A DNA stretch of 64,000 nt, taken from the NCBI RefSeq assembly GCF_008806345.1, contig NZ_VZZJ01000001.1, positions 248,001 to 312,000 of the forward strand, given 5' to 3'. The DNA is from Methylobacterium planeticum. Lineage in GTDB: Bacteria; Pseudomonadota; Alphaproteobacteria; Rhizobiales; Beijerinckiaceae. The position numbers and the translations under genes were made by a program. The first letter of the stretch is position 1; every line of letters starts with the position of its first letter. Positions 1-8,033 of the stretch are shown piece after piece. Below the pieces are notes generated by a model, which made no database searches, had not been told where the DNA came from, and worked only from the letters and a program-made list of their open reading frames with translations.

Positions 1-833
1 AGCCAGGGCGCGTCGGCGGCACAATCCTCGCTGATCGCCGGGACGCCGGTGCTCAGCAGCTTCCCGAGGAGCCCTTCGCCGAGCCCGATGCGGGCCGGGC
101 GCGCGGCCTCATCCTCGGACAGGCCCGCGTCGTAGACGAGGTGCCGGCCCTCCGCGTCCGGGCGCCAGATCTCGAAGCTTCGGGCGATCGGGGTGCCGCG
201 GGCGGAAAGGAACACCATCACCCAGGTCCGGCCGGGATCGTAGTTGCACGGGAGGCCGAGCCCGAGGGTCAGCCCGACCTGCTGCGCCTCCTCCTGGCGC
301 AGGAAACGCTCCGACCGGTAGATCTCCCGCAGGACGATGGGCATATCCGCCGCCCAGACGCTTCCGGGCAGGCCGAAGCCCCTTCCGAACCGCTTCATCC
401 GCGAGATCGTCTCGAAGAGTTCGGCAGCCCCGTAATACCCGTCGTGGAGGCCGATCTGGGCGTCCTCCTCCGGATCGTTCTTCCAGACCTCGATCGCGCC
501 GACATGCCCGGCATCGTCGCCGCACAGCAGCACGACGACGGCCTTGATGGCGTCCCCGGCGAAGATCGGCATCGCGATCCCGGAGGTCAGGCCGGCCTCG
601 GAGGCCTTCGCGATGCGCAGGAAGGACGAATCCTTCAGGCTCTTGATCACGATCGGATGACGGGCAGCCCAGGCCGCGCCGGGCAATCCCTCGCCCTTGC
701 GGAAGCGGACGGCCCGGCTGTGCTCGCGGAACGCATCGAGCGCGCCGTAGAGGCCGTCGCCGAAGACCAGCTCCGCGCCGTCCGGGCTCGGAAGCCAGAT
801 CTCGGCGGCGCGGATGAAGGAGCGCATGGCCAT
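1..833 (-). CDS. Tandem GAF-domain protein of the nitrate transport operon (C-terminus outside window)
   Basis: The reading frame starts at the ATG at 833 and runs off the window edge, leaving about 277 residues. Two stretches look like GAF sensory domains: residues ~20-130 and a second beginning near residue ~205 (FEIWRPD... then GLGEGLLGK). No DNA-binding or kinase domain is visible in this part, but the C-terminus is missing. It begins 16 bp after the nrtD stop, so it is very probably the last or a late gene of the nrtABD operon. GAF domains bind small ligands. That this one senses nitrate or another nitrogen signal is inference from position. The family call is by pattern only. Confidence 0.72.
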   Translation of the reverse strand, partial: MAMRSFIRAAEIWLPSPDGAELVFGDGLYGALDAFREHSRAVRFRKGEGLPGAAWAARHPIVIKSLKDSSFLRIAKASEAGLTSGIAMPIFAGDAIKAVVVLLCGDDAGHVGAIEVWKNDPEEDAQIGLHDGYYGAAELFETISRMKRFGRGFGLPGSVWAADMPIVLREIYRSERFLRQEEAQQVGLTLGLGLPCNYDPGRTWVMVFLSARGTPIARSFEIWRPDAEGRHLVYDAGLSEDEAARPARIGLGEGLLGKLLSTGVPAISEDCAADAPW

Positions 834-849
834 TCGGCGGCGGCCGGTG

Positions 850-1644
850 TCAGGCGGCGAGCGCCGGCCGGGCGTGTCTTGCGTAGAGGAATTCCAGCAC
901 CTCCGCCCGGCAGTGCACGTAGTCCTTGTCCTCGACGAGTTCGAGGCGCTTGCGCGGCCGGGCCATCGGCACGGTCAGGACCTCGCCGATCGTCGCCGAG
1001 GGGCCGTTCGTCATCATGACGATCCGGTCGGAGAGGAGCACCGCCTCGTCCACGTCGTGGGTGATCATGATGACGGTGTTCTTCAACCGCATCTGGATCT
1101 CCATGAGCTGGTCCTGGAGATGGGCGCGCGTCAGCGCGTCGAGGGCGCCGAAGGGCTCGTCCATGAGGAGCACGGTCGGCTCCATGGCGAGCGCCCGGGC
1201 GATGCCGACGCGCTGCTTCATGCCGCCCGAGATCTCGTTCGGACGCTTGTCTGCCGCATGCATCATGTTCACGAGGGCGAGGTTGTGCTCGATCCAGGCG
1301 CTCCGCTCCGCCCTGGACTTCTTCTTCGCCAGTACCTTGTCGACGGCGAGCGCCACGTTCTCGCGGACCGTGAGCCAGGGCAGGAGCGAGTGGTTCTGGA
1401 ACACCACCGCCCGTTCGGGGCCGGGGCTCGAGACTTCCTTGCCGTCGAGGAGCACGACGCCCGTCGAGGCCTTCAGGAGGCCCGCCACGATGTTGAGCAC
1501 CGTCGACTTGCCGCAGCCGGAATGCCCGATGATCGAGACGAACTCGCCCTTGGCGATCTTCAGGTTCACGTCCCGCAGGACTTCCGTCGTCTTGCCGGCG
1601 CGCGTGAAGCTGATGCCGACCTGTGAGAGATCGAGATGGGCCAT
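850..1644 (-). CDS. nrtD: Nitrate-type ABC transporter ATP-binding protein
   Basis: 264-residue ABC ATPase that would energise uptake of nitrate (or a related anion) with the NrtB permease. The Walker A motif GHSGCGKST is at residues 40-48, the signature ISGGMKQR at about 143-150, and Walker B LLMDEPFGALD follows directly. The H-loop region ITHDVDEAV is intact. It is a stand-alone ATPase without the extra NrtA-like domain found in cyanobacterial NrtC. The start ATG at 1644 is chosen because the ABC core begins at once; the open frame extends upstream only through nrtB in another frame. It lies 11 bp downstream of nrtB. The family also includes taurine and cyanate importers, so substrate rests on the NrtA partner. 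Confidence 0.9.
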   Translation of the reverse strand: MAHLDLSQVGISFTRAGKTTEVLRDVNLKIAKGEFVSIIGHSGCGKSTVLNIVAGLLKASTGVVLLDGKEVSSPGPERAVVFQNHSLLPWLTVRENVALAVDKVLAKKKSRAERSAWIEHNLALVNMMHAADKRPNEISGGMKQRVGIARALAMEPTVLLMDEPFGALDALTRAHLQDQLMEIQMRLKNTVIMITHDVDEAVLLSDRIVMMTNGPSATIGEVLTVPMARPRKRLELVEDKDYVHCRAEVLEFLYARHARPALAA

Positions 1645-1655
1645 GGACAATCCCC

Positions 1656-2543
1656 CTACGCCGCGCTGGTGCCGCGGGTGACGAGGCGTCCGAGCCCTGC
1701 CACCAGACGGTCGAGGATGAAGCCGATGACGCCGACATAGACGAGCGCCACGATGATCTCGCTGATGTGCGAGGAGTTCCAGGCATCCCAGATGAAGAAC
1801 CCGATGCCGACGCCGCCGATCAGCATCTCCGCCGCCACGATGGCGAGCCAGGACAGGCCGACGCCGATCCGCAGGCCCGTGAAGATGTAGGGGGCGGCCG
1901 AGGGCAGCATGATCTTGAAGAAGAACTCGAGCGGGTTGAGGCGCACCACCGCGGCGACGTTGCGGTAATCCTGCGGAATGTTCCGGATGCCGACCGCGGT
2001 GTTGATGATGATCGGCCAGATCGACGTGATGAAGATCACGAAGATCGCCGAGGGCTGCCCGTCGCGGAAGGCCGCGAGCGACAGCGGCAGCCACGCGAGC
2101 GGCGGGATGGTGCGGAGCACCTGGAAGATCGGGTCAAGCCCGCGCATGGCCCATTCCGACTGACCCACGAGGGTCCCCATCAGGATCCCGCCGATCGCCG
2201 CGAGGGCGAAGCCGAGCGCCACCCGCTGAAGGCTCGCGGAGATATGCCAGAAGAGCCCCTTGTCCGTGCCGCCGTTGTCGAAGAACGGATCGACGATGAT
2301 CGGCCAGGCCTCGCTCACGACGCGGGAGGGCGGCGGCAGACCGGCGCCCGGGCGCGAGCAGGCGACTTCCCAGAACAGCAGGAAGGCCGTCAGAACGACG
2401 AGGGGCGGCAGGACGATCGCGACGATCTTCGAGAGGCTCTTGCTCGAGATCCGGGGAAGGCCGCGCGCCTTCACGCCGGCCGCGTCGCGGCCGGCGGTGC
2501 CGAGGCTGACCTTCCCGTCGAGGGTCGTGGTGGAGGCCATCAT
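1656..2543 (-). CDS. nrtB: Nitrate-type ABC transporter permease
   Basis: 295-residue inner-membrane permease of the binding-protein-dependent family. A first membrane helix lies near residues 20-42, followed by several more, and the EAA-type cytoplasmic loop that docks onto the ATPase is in the C-terminal half (around VRLNPLEFFFKIMLPSA). The start ATG at 2543 overlaps the nrtA stop codon in an ATGA tetranucleotide, so the two are translationally coupled; a second ATG follows immediately. The length matches NrtB/CmpB proteins. Nothing is truncated or missing. Confidence 0.9.
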   Translation of the reverse strand: MMASTTTLDGKVSLGTAGRDAAGVKARGLPRISSKSLSKIVAIVLPPLVVLTAFLLFWEVACSRPGAGLPPPSRVVSEAWPIIVDPFFDNGGTDKGLFWHISASLQRVALGFALAAIGGILMGTLVGQSEWAMRGLDPIFQVLRTIPPLAWLPLSLAAFRDGQPSAIFVIFITSIWPIIINTAVGIRNIPQDYRNVAAVVRLNPLEFFFKIMLPSAAPYIFTGLRIGVGLSWLAIVAAEMLIGGVGIGFFIWDAWNSSHISEIIVALVYVGVIGFILDRLVAGLGRLVTRGTSAA

Positions 2544-3835
2544 GCAACCCTCTTGATGCCGAGGCTGGCGAGGTAGGCGCTCGGGTCGGCCGGATCGAAG
2601 ACCTTGCCGTCGAACAGGGTTTCCTTGCCCCGCGACGTGGATGTCGGGATGGCCGAGACCCCGAGGGTCTTGGCCGCGTCGCGCCACAGGTCCTCGCGGT
2701 TGACCTTGGCGATGAGCGCCTTGGTGTCCGTCGTCGGGTCGAACTTGCCCCAGCGGATATCCTCGGTGAGGAACCAGAGGTCATGCGACTGGTACGGGTA
2801 GGAAGCGTTGTCGGCCCAGTACTTCATGATGTGCGGGCTGTTCTCGACCTTGCGGCCGTCGCCGTAATCGAAATTGCCCTTCATGCGCTCGACCACGTCG
2901 CCGACCGTCACGTTGATCCATTGGCGCTTTGCGACGATCCCGGCGAGTTCATCCCGGTTCTCGGGCCTGTCGCACCATTGCTGCGCTTCCATCACGGCCA
3001 TCAGCAGGGCCTTGGAGGCGTTCGGGTACTTGTCGACGAAGGAGGCCCGCATCGCGAAGGCCTTCTCCGGATGGTCCTTCCAGAGTTCGCCGGTGGTCAG
3101 CGCCGTGTAGCCGATGCCCTGGCTGATGAGCTGCGCGTTCCAAGGCTCGCAGACGCAGAAGCAATCCATCGTGCCGACCTTCATGTTCGCCACCATCTGG
3201 GGCGGCGGCACGACGATGGTCTCGATATCCTTGTCGGGGTCGATGCCGCCGGCGGCGAGCCAGTAGCGGATCCAGAGGTCGTGGGTGCCCCCCGGGAAGG
3301 TCATGGCAGCCTTCACGGACTTGCCGGAGGCCTTCTTCTTCTCGAGCGCCGCCTTGAAGGGCCTCGCGTCGAGGGCGACCTTGTCGCCCATATGCTCCTT
3401 CGCCACCGAGATGCACTGGCCGGCGAGGTTGAGCCGGGCCATGATGTACATCGGCACCGGAACGTTGTTCTGGGTGACCCGCCCGGCGCTGATCAGGTAG
3501 GGCATGGGGGTCAGGATATGGGCGCCGTCGATGCCGTTGCCCTCGGATCCGAGCACGAGGTTGTCGCGGGTGGTGCCCCAGGACGCCTGCTTCAGGACCT
3601 CGACGTCGGGCATGCCGTGCTTGGCGAAGATGCCCTTCTCCTTGGCGACGAAGAGGGGCGCCGCGTCGGTGAGCGCGATGAAGCCGAGCTTGGCTCCCTT
3701 GACCTCGGGGCCCGCGCCCTGCGCGAAGGCTCCGCCCGGTAGGGCCAGCCGCGCGGCGGCCGTCAGCGACAGGGCGGCAGCCGCTCCCTTCAGGAGGGTC
3801 CGCCGGGTCTTGAGCTCACCGTTCTGCATCGACAC
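2540..3835 (-). CDS. nrtA: NrtA/CmpA-family periplasmic substrate-binding protein
   Basis: 431-residue solute-binding protein of the NrtA/CmpA/SsuA group. The N-terminus carries a twin-arginine signal (TRRTLLK at 10-16, hydrophobic stretch to ~32, likely cleavage after AFA at 36-38), so it should be exported folded by Tat. Family-typical segments follow, such as TFPGGTHDLWIRYW and MVANMKVGTMDCFCVCEPW, which build the anion-binding cleft in NrtA-like proteins. It is the first gene of the nrtABD-GAF operon, downstream of the sigma-54 promoter described separately. Nitrate is the most likely ligand; bicarbonate or nitrite cannot be excluded by eye. Confidence 0.9.
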   Translation of the reverse strand: MSMQNGELKTRRTLLKGAAAALSLTAAARLALPGGAFAQGAGPEVKGAKLGFIALTDAAPLFVAKEKGIFAKHGMPDVEVLKQASWGTTRDNLVLGSEGNGIDGAHILTPMPYLISAGRVTQNNVPVPMYIMARLNLAGQCISVAKEHMGDKVALDARPFKAALEKKKASGKSVKAAMTFPGGTHDLWIRYWLAAGGIDPDKDIETIVVPPPQMVANMKVGTMDCFCVCEPWNAQLISQGIGYTALTTGELWKDHPEKAFAMRASFVDKYPNASKALLMAVMEAQQWCDRPENRDELAGIVAKRQWINVTVGDVVERMKGNFDYGDGRKVENSPHIMKYWADNASYPYQSHDLWFLTEDIRWGKFDPTTDTKALIAKVNREDLWRDAAKTLGVSAIPTSTSRGKETLFDGKVFDPADPSAYLASLGIKRVA

Positions 3836-3977
3836 CTGAATCCTGCTCTCGTTCGCTCGCCTCCACTCCGCCGCGCGAACCCATGCCCCGGCCGTCCGCG
3901 AGTGCGGGGACGACAGGTCGGTTCAGCGCCATTGCTGGTGGAGGCTGCCCGTCGCCATTGATGGGCGAGGCAGAGCG

Positions 3978-3993
3978 AGCAGGAATTGTGCCA
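3978..3993 (-). promoter_or_regulatory. Sigma-54 (RpoN) -24/-12 promoter for nrtA
   Basis: The minus strand reads TGGCACAATTCCTGCT, which fits the RpoN consensus TGGCACG-N4-TTGCW at 14 of 16 positions. The invariant GG (-24) and GC (-12) have the correct 10-bp spacing. The transcription start would fall near 3967, giving a leader of about 130 nt before the nrtA ATG at 3835. An NtrC-type site lies about 120 bp upstream, the normal enhancer distance. Confidence 0.75.
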
Positions 3994-4038
3994 GACCGAA
4001 CCGGCGATGGCGGCTCCGCAAACCCTACGCAGACCGCA

Positions 4039-4062
4039 CGAGCGCGCCCGAAGGCGCGCTCG
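4039..4062. repeat. Perfect 10-bp stem-loop between NtrC site and sigma-54 promoter
   Basis: CGAGCGCGCC, then a CGAA loop (TTCG on the minus strand), then GGCGCGCTCG. It lies upstream of the predicted nrtA transcription start, so it is not expected in the nrtA leader. It could be a terminator-like or structural element, or the end of transcripts coming from the truncated gene at 4140-4493. No T-run follows on either strand. Confidence 0.6.
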
Positions 4063-4080
4063 GCGGCCCGGATGCTGCTT

Positions 4081-4097
4081 CGCACAATTGTTGTGCG
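4081..4097. promoter_or_regulatory. NtrC-type enhancer site upstream of nrtA
   Basis: Perfect 7-bp inverted repeat CGCACAA-TTG-TTGTGCG. It contains GCAC-N7-GTGC, the core of the NtrC binding consensus (TGCACCA-N3-TGGTGCA). It is centred at 4089, about 120 bp upstream of the start predicted from the sigma-54 promoter. Only one full site was found in this gap. Confidence 0.65.
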
Positions 4098-4139
4098 CTG
4101 TGCCCGCGAAACGGCATCCGGCCGCCGCAGCCGGGGGCG

Positions 4140-4493
4140 TCAGGCCTTGAAGCGATTCAGGGCGTCCGAGCTCCGGAAGCCTTTGGCAATCACGAAATCG
4201 CGGGTCGCACCCCGGGACGCCCCGCGGATAGCCACGACGATGCGGTCGCCCTCCTTCAGGGCACCGCCGACGCCGCGGCCGGTTTCGACGACCTCGCTCA
4301 TCCTCTCGTGGCCCATGATGTCCCCGGACTTCCTTCCGGGCATGACGTGATCGCAGAGGTGGGGGTCGGAGCCGCAGATCGCGCAGGCCGTGATCTTGAT
4401 GATCGCGTCGCGCTCATGCTCGATCTGAGGATCTGAAACGGTGTCGCGGCGAATGTCCTGCGTTCCGTGCCAGACCAGTGCTCGCATCATCAT
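4140..4493 (-). pseudogene. Truncated zinc-dependent alcohol/formaldehyde dehydrogenase remnant
   Basis: 117 codons resembling only the first ~85 residues of the zinc alcohol dehydrogenase family, in the style of the FdhA-like branch. The catalytic-zinc region [11 protein letters not shown] and the GHE motif ([12 protein letters not shown]) are present. After DRIVVAI the sequence leaves the family. The structural-zinc cysteines, the Rossmann fold and the remaining ~270 residues are absent, and a short unrelated tail ends at a stop. It cannot form an active enzyme. The next gene downstream on this strand is nrtA, and the deletion joint lies next to the nrt control region. Whether a short product is still made is unknown. 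Confidence 0.7.
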
Positions 4494-4688
4494 TCCTCCG
4501 GCTGCTGCAACGAGGCAATTTTCTCCATCAAACCCACCAGAATTCCTTCGGCTTGCGGGAATTATTGAGATTCACATAGGATAATGTTAAGCGAGCATTT
4601 CGGCGCGGTCTCGGGAGGGGCGAGGCTGTCCAAACGGGCGAGGCTGCTCTAACGAGACGCGCCGAACCCGCGAGACCAACCCGAGTCC

Positions 4689-5972
4689 ATGCCTGAGATC
4701 CCTCCGCCCGGCGGCGCATCCGCCCGTCGCATCCTCGTGGCGAGCTTCGTCGGCACGGCGATCGAGTTCTACGATTTCTACGTCTACGCGACCGCGGCCG
4801 CCCTGGTGATCGGACCGATCTTCTTCCCGCCGGGCGAACCCGGGGTGCAGCTCCTGAGCGCCTTCGCGACCTTCGCGATCGCCTTCGTGGCGCGGCCGAT
4901 CGGGGCGGCGCTCTTCGGGCATTTCGGCGATCGCATCGGCCGCAAGGCGACGCTCGTCGCCTCGCTGATGATCATGGGGATCTCGACCGTCCTGATCGGC
5001 TGCCTGCCCTCCTACCAGACGGCCGGATGGTTCGCGCCGGCGGCGCTCTGCCTGCTGCGGTTCGGGCAGGGCCTCGGGTTCGGCGGCGAGTGGGGCGGCG
5101 CGGCGCTGCTCGCGGTCGAGAACGCACCGCCCGGCCGGCGCGCGTGGTACGGCATCTTCCCGCAGCTCGGAGCCCCGGTGGGCTTCATCTCGGCGAATCT
5201 CTGCTTCCTGGCGCTGAGCCTCGGGCTCGATGCCGAGAGCTTCCAGGCCTGGGGCTGGCGGCTGCCGTTTCTCGCATCCGCGGGCCTCGTCGGCGTCGGT
5301 CTCTACGTGCGGTTGAAACTGACCGAGACGCCGCTGTTCAAGGCCGCTCTCGCCCGCGAGGCGCCGGAGCGCGTGCCGCTCGCCACCATCCTCACCCGGC
5401 ACGGGCGCGCCACGCTCCTCGGCACCCTCGCGATGGTCGCCTGCTACGCGGTGTTCTACCTCTCGACCGTCTTCGCACTCGGCTACGGAACCACCGCCCT
5501 CGGCTATTCCCGCCCGACCTTCCTGCTGTTCGAGTGCGTCGCCGTCTGCTTCATGGCGCTCGGCATCCCGCTCTCCGGCGCCGCGGCGGACCGGTTCGGG
5601 CGCCGCCCGGTCCTGCTGTCGGGGCTCCTGGCGACGATCGCCCTCGGCTTCCTGCTCGGACCGATGCTCGGCAGCGGGCAGGCCGGCCTCGTCCTCGGCT
5701 TCCTCTGCCTCGGCCTCCTGGCGATGGGCTGGCTGTTCGGCCCGATGGGAGCGCTGCTGCCGGAGCTTTTTCCGACCCGCGTCCGCTACACGGGGGCGTC
5801 CGTCACCTACAACCTCGCGGGCATTCTCGGCGCCTCGGGCGCGCCCTACCTGGCGCAACGCCTGGTCGAGTGGGGCGGAATCGCCTGGGTCGGCGTCTAT
5901 CTGGGGATCGCGGCGGCGATCAGTTTCGTCGCCGTGTTCCTGATGCCGGAGACGGCACGGCGCGCCGTCTGA
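4689..5972 (+). CDS. MFS transporter, metabolite:H+ symporter (MHS) family
   Basis: 427-residue, 12-helix major facilitator. It opens with the MHS-type segment SFVGTAIEFYDFYVYATAAA and continues with FARPIGA-like and GHFGDRIGRK motifs (the loop 2-3 signature), as in KgtP, ShiA and ProP. Members import dicarboxylates, shikimate or betaines with protons; the substrate here cannot be read from sequence. It stands alone, with about 195 bp of relatively AT-rich DNA upstream, including a TTGCGG...TAGGAT pair with 18-bp spacing that could be a weak promoter. It is convergent with fliO. Confidence 0.85.
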   Translation: MPEIPPPGGASARRILVASFVGTAIEFYDFYVYATAAALVIGPIFFPPGEPGVQLLSAFATFAIAFVARPIGAALFGHFGDRIGRKATLVASLMIMGISTVLIGCLPSYQTAGWFAPAALCLLRFGQGLGFGGEWGGAALLAVENAPPGRRAWYGIFPQLGAPVGFISANLCFLALSLGLDAESFQAWGWRLPFLASAGLVGVGLYVRLKLTETPLFKAALAREAPERVPLATILTRHGRATLLGTLAMVACYAVFYLSTVFALGYGTTALGYSRPTFLLFECVAVCFMALGIPLSGAAADRFGRRPVLLSGLLATIALGFLLGPMLGSGQAGLVLGFLCLGLLAMGWLFGPMGALLPELFPTRVRYTGASVTYNLAGILGASGAPYLAQRLVEWGGIAWVGVYLGIAAAISFVAVFLMPETARRAV

Positions 5973-6006
5973 ACCCCTCGCTCGCGCCGCGGGTCACGCG
6001 CTGCGA

Positions 6007-7356
6007 TCAGCCCTTCTTGTCGAGGGGCCGGCCGAGCAGCCGGGCGAACTCGGCCTCGATCTCCTCGACGGAGAAGGGGTTCGGCGCCGGCTTCGTGCTG
6101 GATGACGGTGCCTGCGCGGGCGCCGGGGGGGCCGCTTGCGCGGGAGATGCACCGACGGGCGGCGCGGGCGCCGGCGTCTGCGCCTGAGGGCCCGGCGCCG
6201 GAGCGGCCGGGGGCTGCGGCAGGAAGGGCTTCGGCGGCGCCGTCACGACCGGCTTCGGCTCGGGCGCCGGGGTGATGACCGGAGGAGCGACGGCCGCCGC
6301 CTCCGCTTGCCCCGCTGCGGGAACGCTCGTTTGCGAAGCGGCCATTGCGGCCGCCATCGGGTCGGTCGCCGGTTCAGCGGGCGCAGGCGAGGTCCGAGCG
6401 GCGGGACGCGGCGGCTCGAAGGACGGGGCCGGGCGGGGCGGCGTCGGCGGCGCGGAAGCCGCCGGAGGCGTCGGAGGCGTCGGCCCAGGCACCGGGCGCG
6501 CCGCCTGGGTGGCACCGGGCGGGGGCGTCACCGCCGAGGCCGGGCGGGCCAGCGCGATCTCGAGTTGCCGCGCCATGTCGGACAGGATGCCGGCATCCAC
6601 GGCGCGCGGTTCGGCCGGAGCCGTCACGGGGGAGGGGGGAAGCGGCGGCTGAGGCGGCGTGACCACCGGCTTGGCCGCGAGCGCGTCCGCGAAGGACGGC
6701 TCGGTCCGCGCCCGCTCGGAGGCGACGTCGGGGCGTGGATTGATCAGGGGCGGCGTGGACCGGCTCAGCGGGCGCTTCGGGGCCGCCTCGGCGCGGCGCG
6801 GGGGCTCGGGCGCATCCTCGGCCTGCGCACGTCGCGGCTCGGCATCCGACATGGCCCCGTCAGGAGCCGGCGCGGGCGCGCTCGGCTCCGGCGCAGCGGG
6901 AGGCACCACGAGGGGAATCGGGAAGTCCGGCTCGAACCGGGGCTGCTCGGCCCGGCGCGCCGCGATCTCCGGGGTTTCCAGCGCCGGTTCGTCGAGGGAT
7001 TCGGGTTGGGCTTCAGGGAGCGGCTCCGTCCGCAGGATCGGGTCGGCGCCGGCGCGCAGGCCGCGCTGGATGTGGCGCTCGATGACGACATCGTTCGGTC
7101 CGCCGACGAGCAGGAGGTGCTCGACGTTGTCGCGTCGCAGGAGAATCAGCTGCCGCTGCCTGTCGAGTTCGTAGACGTCGACGATCCCGAGCCGCGGCTG
7201 ACGCCCGCGCGGCGTGCCCTTGGACGAGAGGGAGAGCCCCCTGCCGGAGAACCGCCGCACGACGAGCACGATCGCCGTCAGGACGGCGAGGATGACGAGG
7301 AAGATGATGGCGAACTGGAGGACGAAGGAGCCATCCGAGCCGAAGAACGCTGACAA
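6007..7356 (-). CDS. fliO: FliO-like flagellar export protein with long Pro/Ala-rich tail
   Basis: A membrane helix near the N-terminus (FAIIFLVILAVLTAIVLVV) is followed by a basic linker and a compact FliO-type domain (LGIVDVYELDRQRQLILLRRDNVEHLLLVGG). Then come about 300 residues dominated by Pro, Ala and charged residues, and a short ordered end (EEIEAEFARLLGRPL). FliO helps assemble the FliP/Q/R export gate. Typical FliO is only 100-150 residues, so the tail is unusual. The TTG at 7356 is chosen as start because sequence upstream reads as non-coding; an ATG at 7419 or a TTG at 7440 are alternatives. It is divergent from flgB, across two CtrA boxes. Confidence 0.75.
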   Translation of the reverse strand: MSAFFGSDGSFVLQFAIIFLVILAVLTAIVLVVRRFSGRGLSLSSKGTPRGRQPRLGIVDVYELDRQRQLILLRRDNVEHLLLVGGPNDVVIERHIQRGLRAGADPILRTEPLPEAQPESLDEPALETPEIAARRAEQPRFEPDFPIPLVVPPAAPEPSAPAPAPDGAMSDAEPRRAQAEDAPEPPRRAEAAPKRPLSRSTPPLINPRPDVASERARTEPSFADALAAKPVVTPPQPPLPPSPVTAPAEPRAVDAGILSDMARQLEIALARPASAVTPPPGATQAARPVPGPTPPTPPAASAPPTPPRPAPSFEPPRPAARTSPAPAEPATDPMAAAMAASQTSVPAAGQAEAAAVAPPVITPAPEPKPVVTAPPKPFLPQPPAAPAPGPQAQTPAPAPPVGASPAQAAPPAPAQAPSSSTKPAPNPFSVEEIEAEFARLLGRPLDKKG

Positions 7357-7446
7357 GGCGGAAGTCTCGCTTTTTACGCAGGCCGCACGGTCCGGCCCAA
7401 CTCGGACCCTGAATATCATGGCCGGGCACGAACCGGGCAATCAACC

Positions 7447-7462
7447 TTAAGACTTCGTTAAC
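7447..7462 (+). promoter_or_regulatory. CtrA box 1 (TTAA-N7-TTAAC)
   Basis: TTAA-GACTTCG-TTAAC, an exact match to the alphaproteobacterial CtrA consensus TTAA-N7-TTAAC. It lies in the fliO/flgB divergent gap. TTAA is rare in this GC-rich sequence, and an identical layout recurs exactly 50 bp downstream. Confidence 0.75.
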
Positions 7463-7496
7463 AGCATACCGCGGGGGCGCGTCGCGGGGCGACACC

Positions 7497-7512
7497 TTAA
7501 CTCGACGTTAAC
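7497..7512 (+). promoter_or_regulatory. CtrA box 2 (TTAA-N7-TTAAC)
   Basis: TTAA-CTCGACG-TTAAC followed by CAT, so it contains both the full CtrA box and the TTAACCAT half-site. It ends 72 bp before the flgB start. With box 1 it forms a direct repeat CCTTAA-N6-GTTAAC spaced by 50 bp, about five helical turns. Confidence 0.78.
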
Positions 7513-7584
7513 CATGAAGCCGGCAGATTTTGCCGACCGAGCGGAACTGTTCCGGCCGGGTTGCCGAACCGAGGCGCGACCGCC

Positions 7585-7998
7585 GTGGCCGTCACCGACC
7601 TGCCGATCCTCAGCATGCTCCGGACCAAGATGCAGTGGCATCAGGCCCGGCAGAAGCTGATCGCCGAGAACGTGGCCAATGCCGACATGCCGGGCTTCAG
7701 GCCGCGCGACCTCACCGCGCCGCGCTTCAACACCGCGACGGGCGAGCTCGCGCAGGGCAGCTCCGGTGTCTCCCTGACGCTGACCAGCGGGACGCACATC
7801 GCGACGGCAGGCAGCGGCGACGGCGTCGGGGCGGATCCGCGGCGGGTCAAGAGCTTCGAGGTCAGCCCGAGCGGGAACGGGGTGAACCTCGAGGAGGAGA
7901 TGCTGAAGGCCGGCGACAACCAGTCGGATTATCAGCTCGCCGCCTCGCTCTACCAGAAGAGCCTCGATGCCCTGAAGATCGCGGTCGGCAAGCGCTGA
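7585..7998 (+). CDS. flgB: Flagellar basal-body rod protein FlgB
   Basis: 137-residue proximal-rod protein. The N-terminal region carries the rod-protein motif ENVANADMPGF (the ANxxTPGY class), and the C-terminal helix is of the type that packs in the rod. A GTG start at 7585 is chosen: a GAGGCG ribosome-binding site lies 8 nt upstream, and the extra codons from 7561 look non-coding. First gene of flgB-flgC-fliE-fliQ-fliR-flhB, with two CtrA boxes upstream. Confidence 0.9.
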   Translation: MAVTDLPILSMLRTKMQWHQARQKLIAENVANADMPGFRPRDLTAPRFNTATGELAQGSSGVSLTLTSGTHIATAGSGDGVGADPRRVKSFEVSPSGNGVNLEEEMLKAGDNQSDYQLAASLYQKSLDALKIAVGKR

Positions 7999-8033
7999 CC
8001 CCGGACATAGCCCGCGCTGCCGGAGACCGCGTC

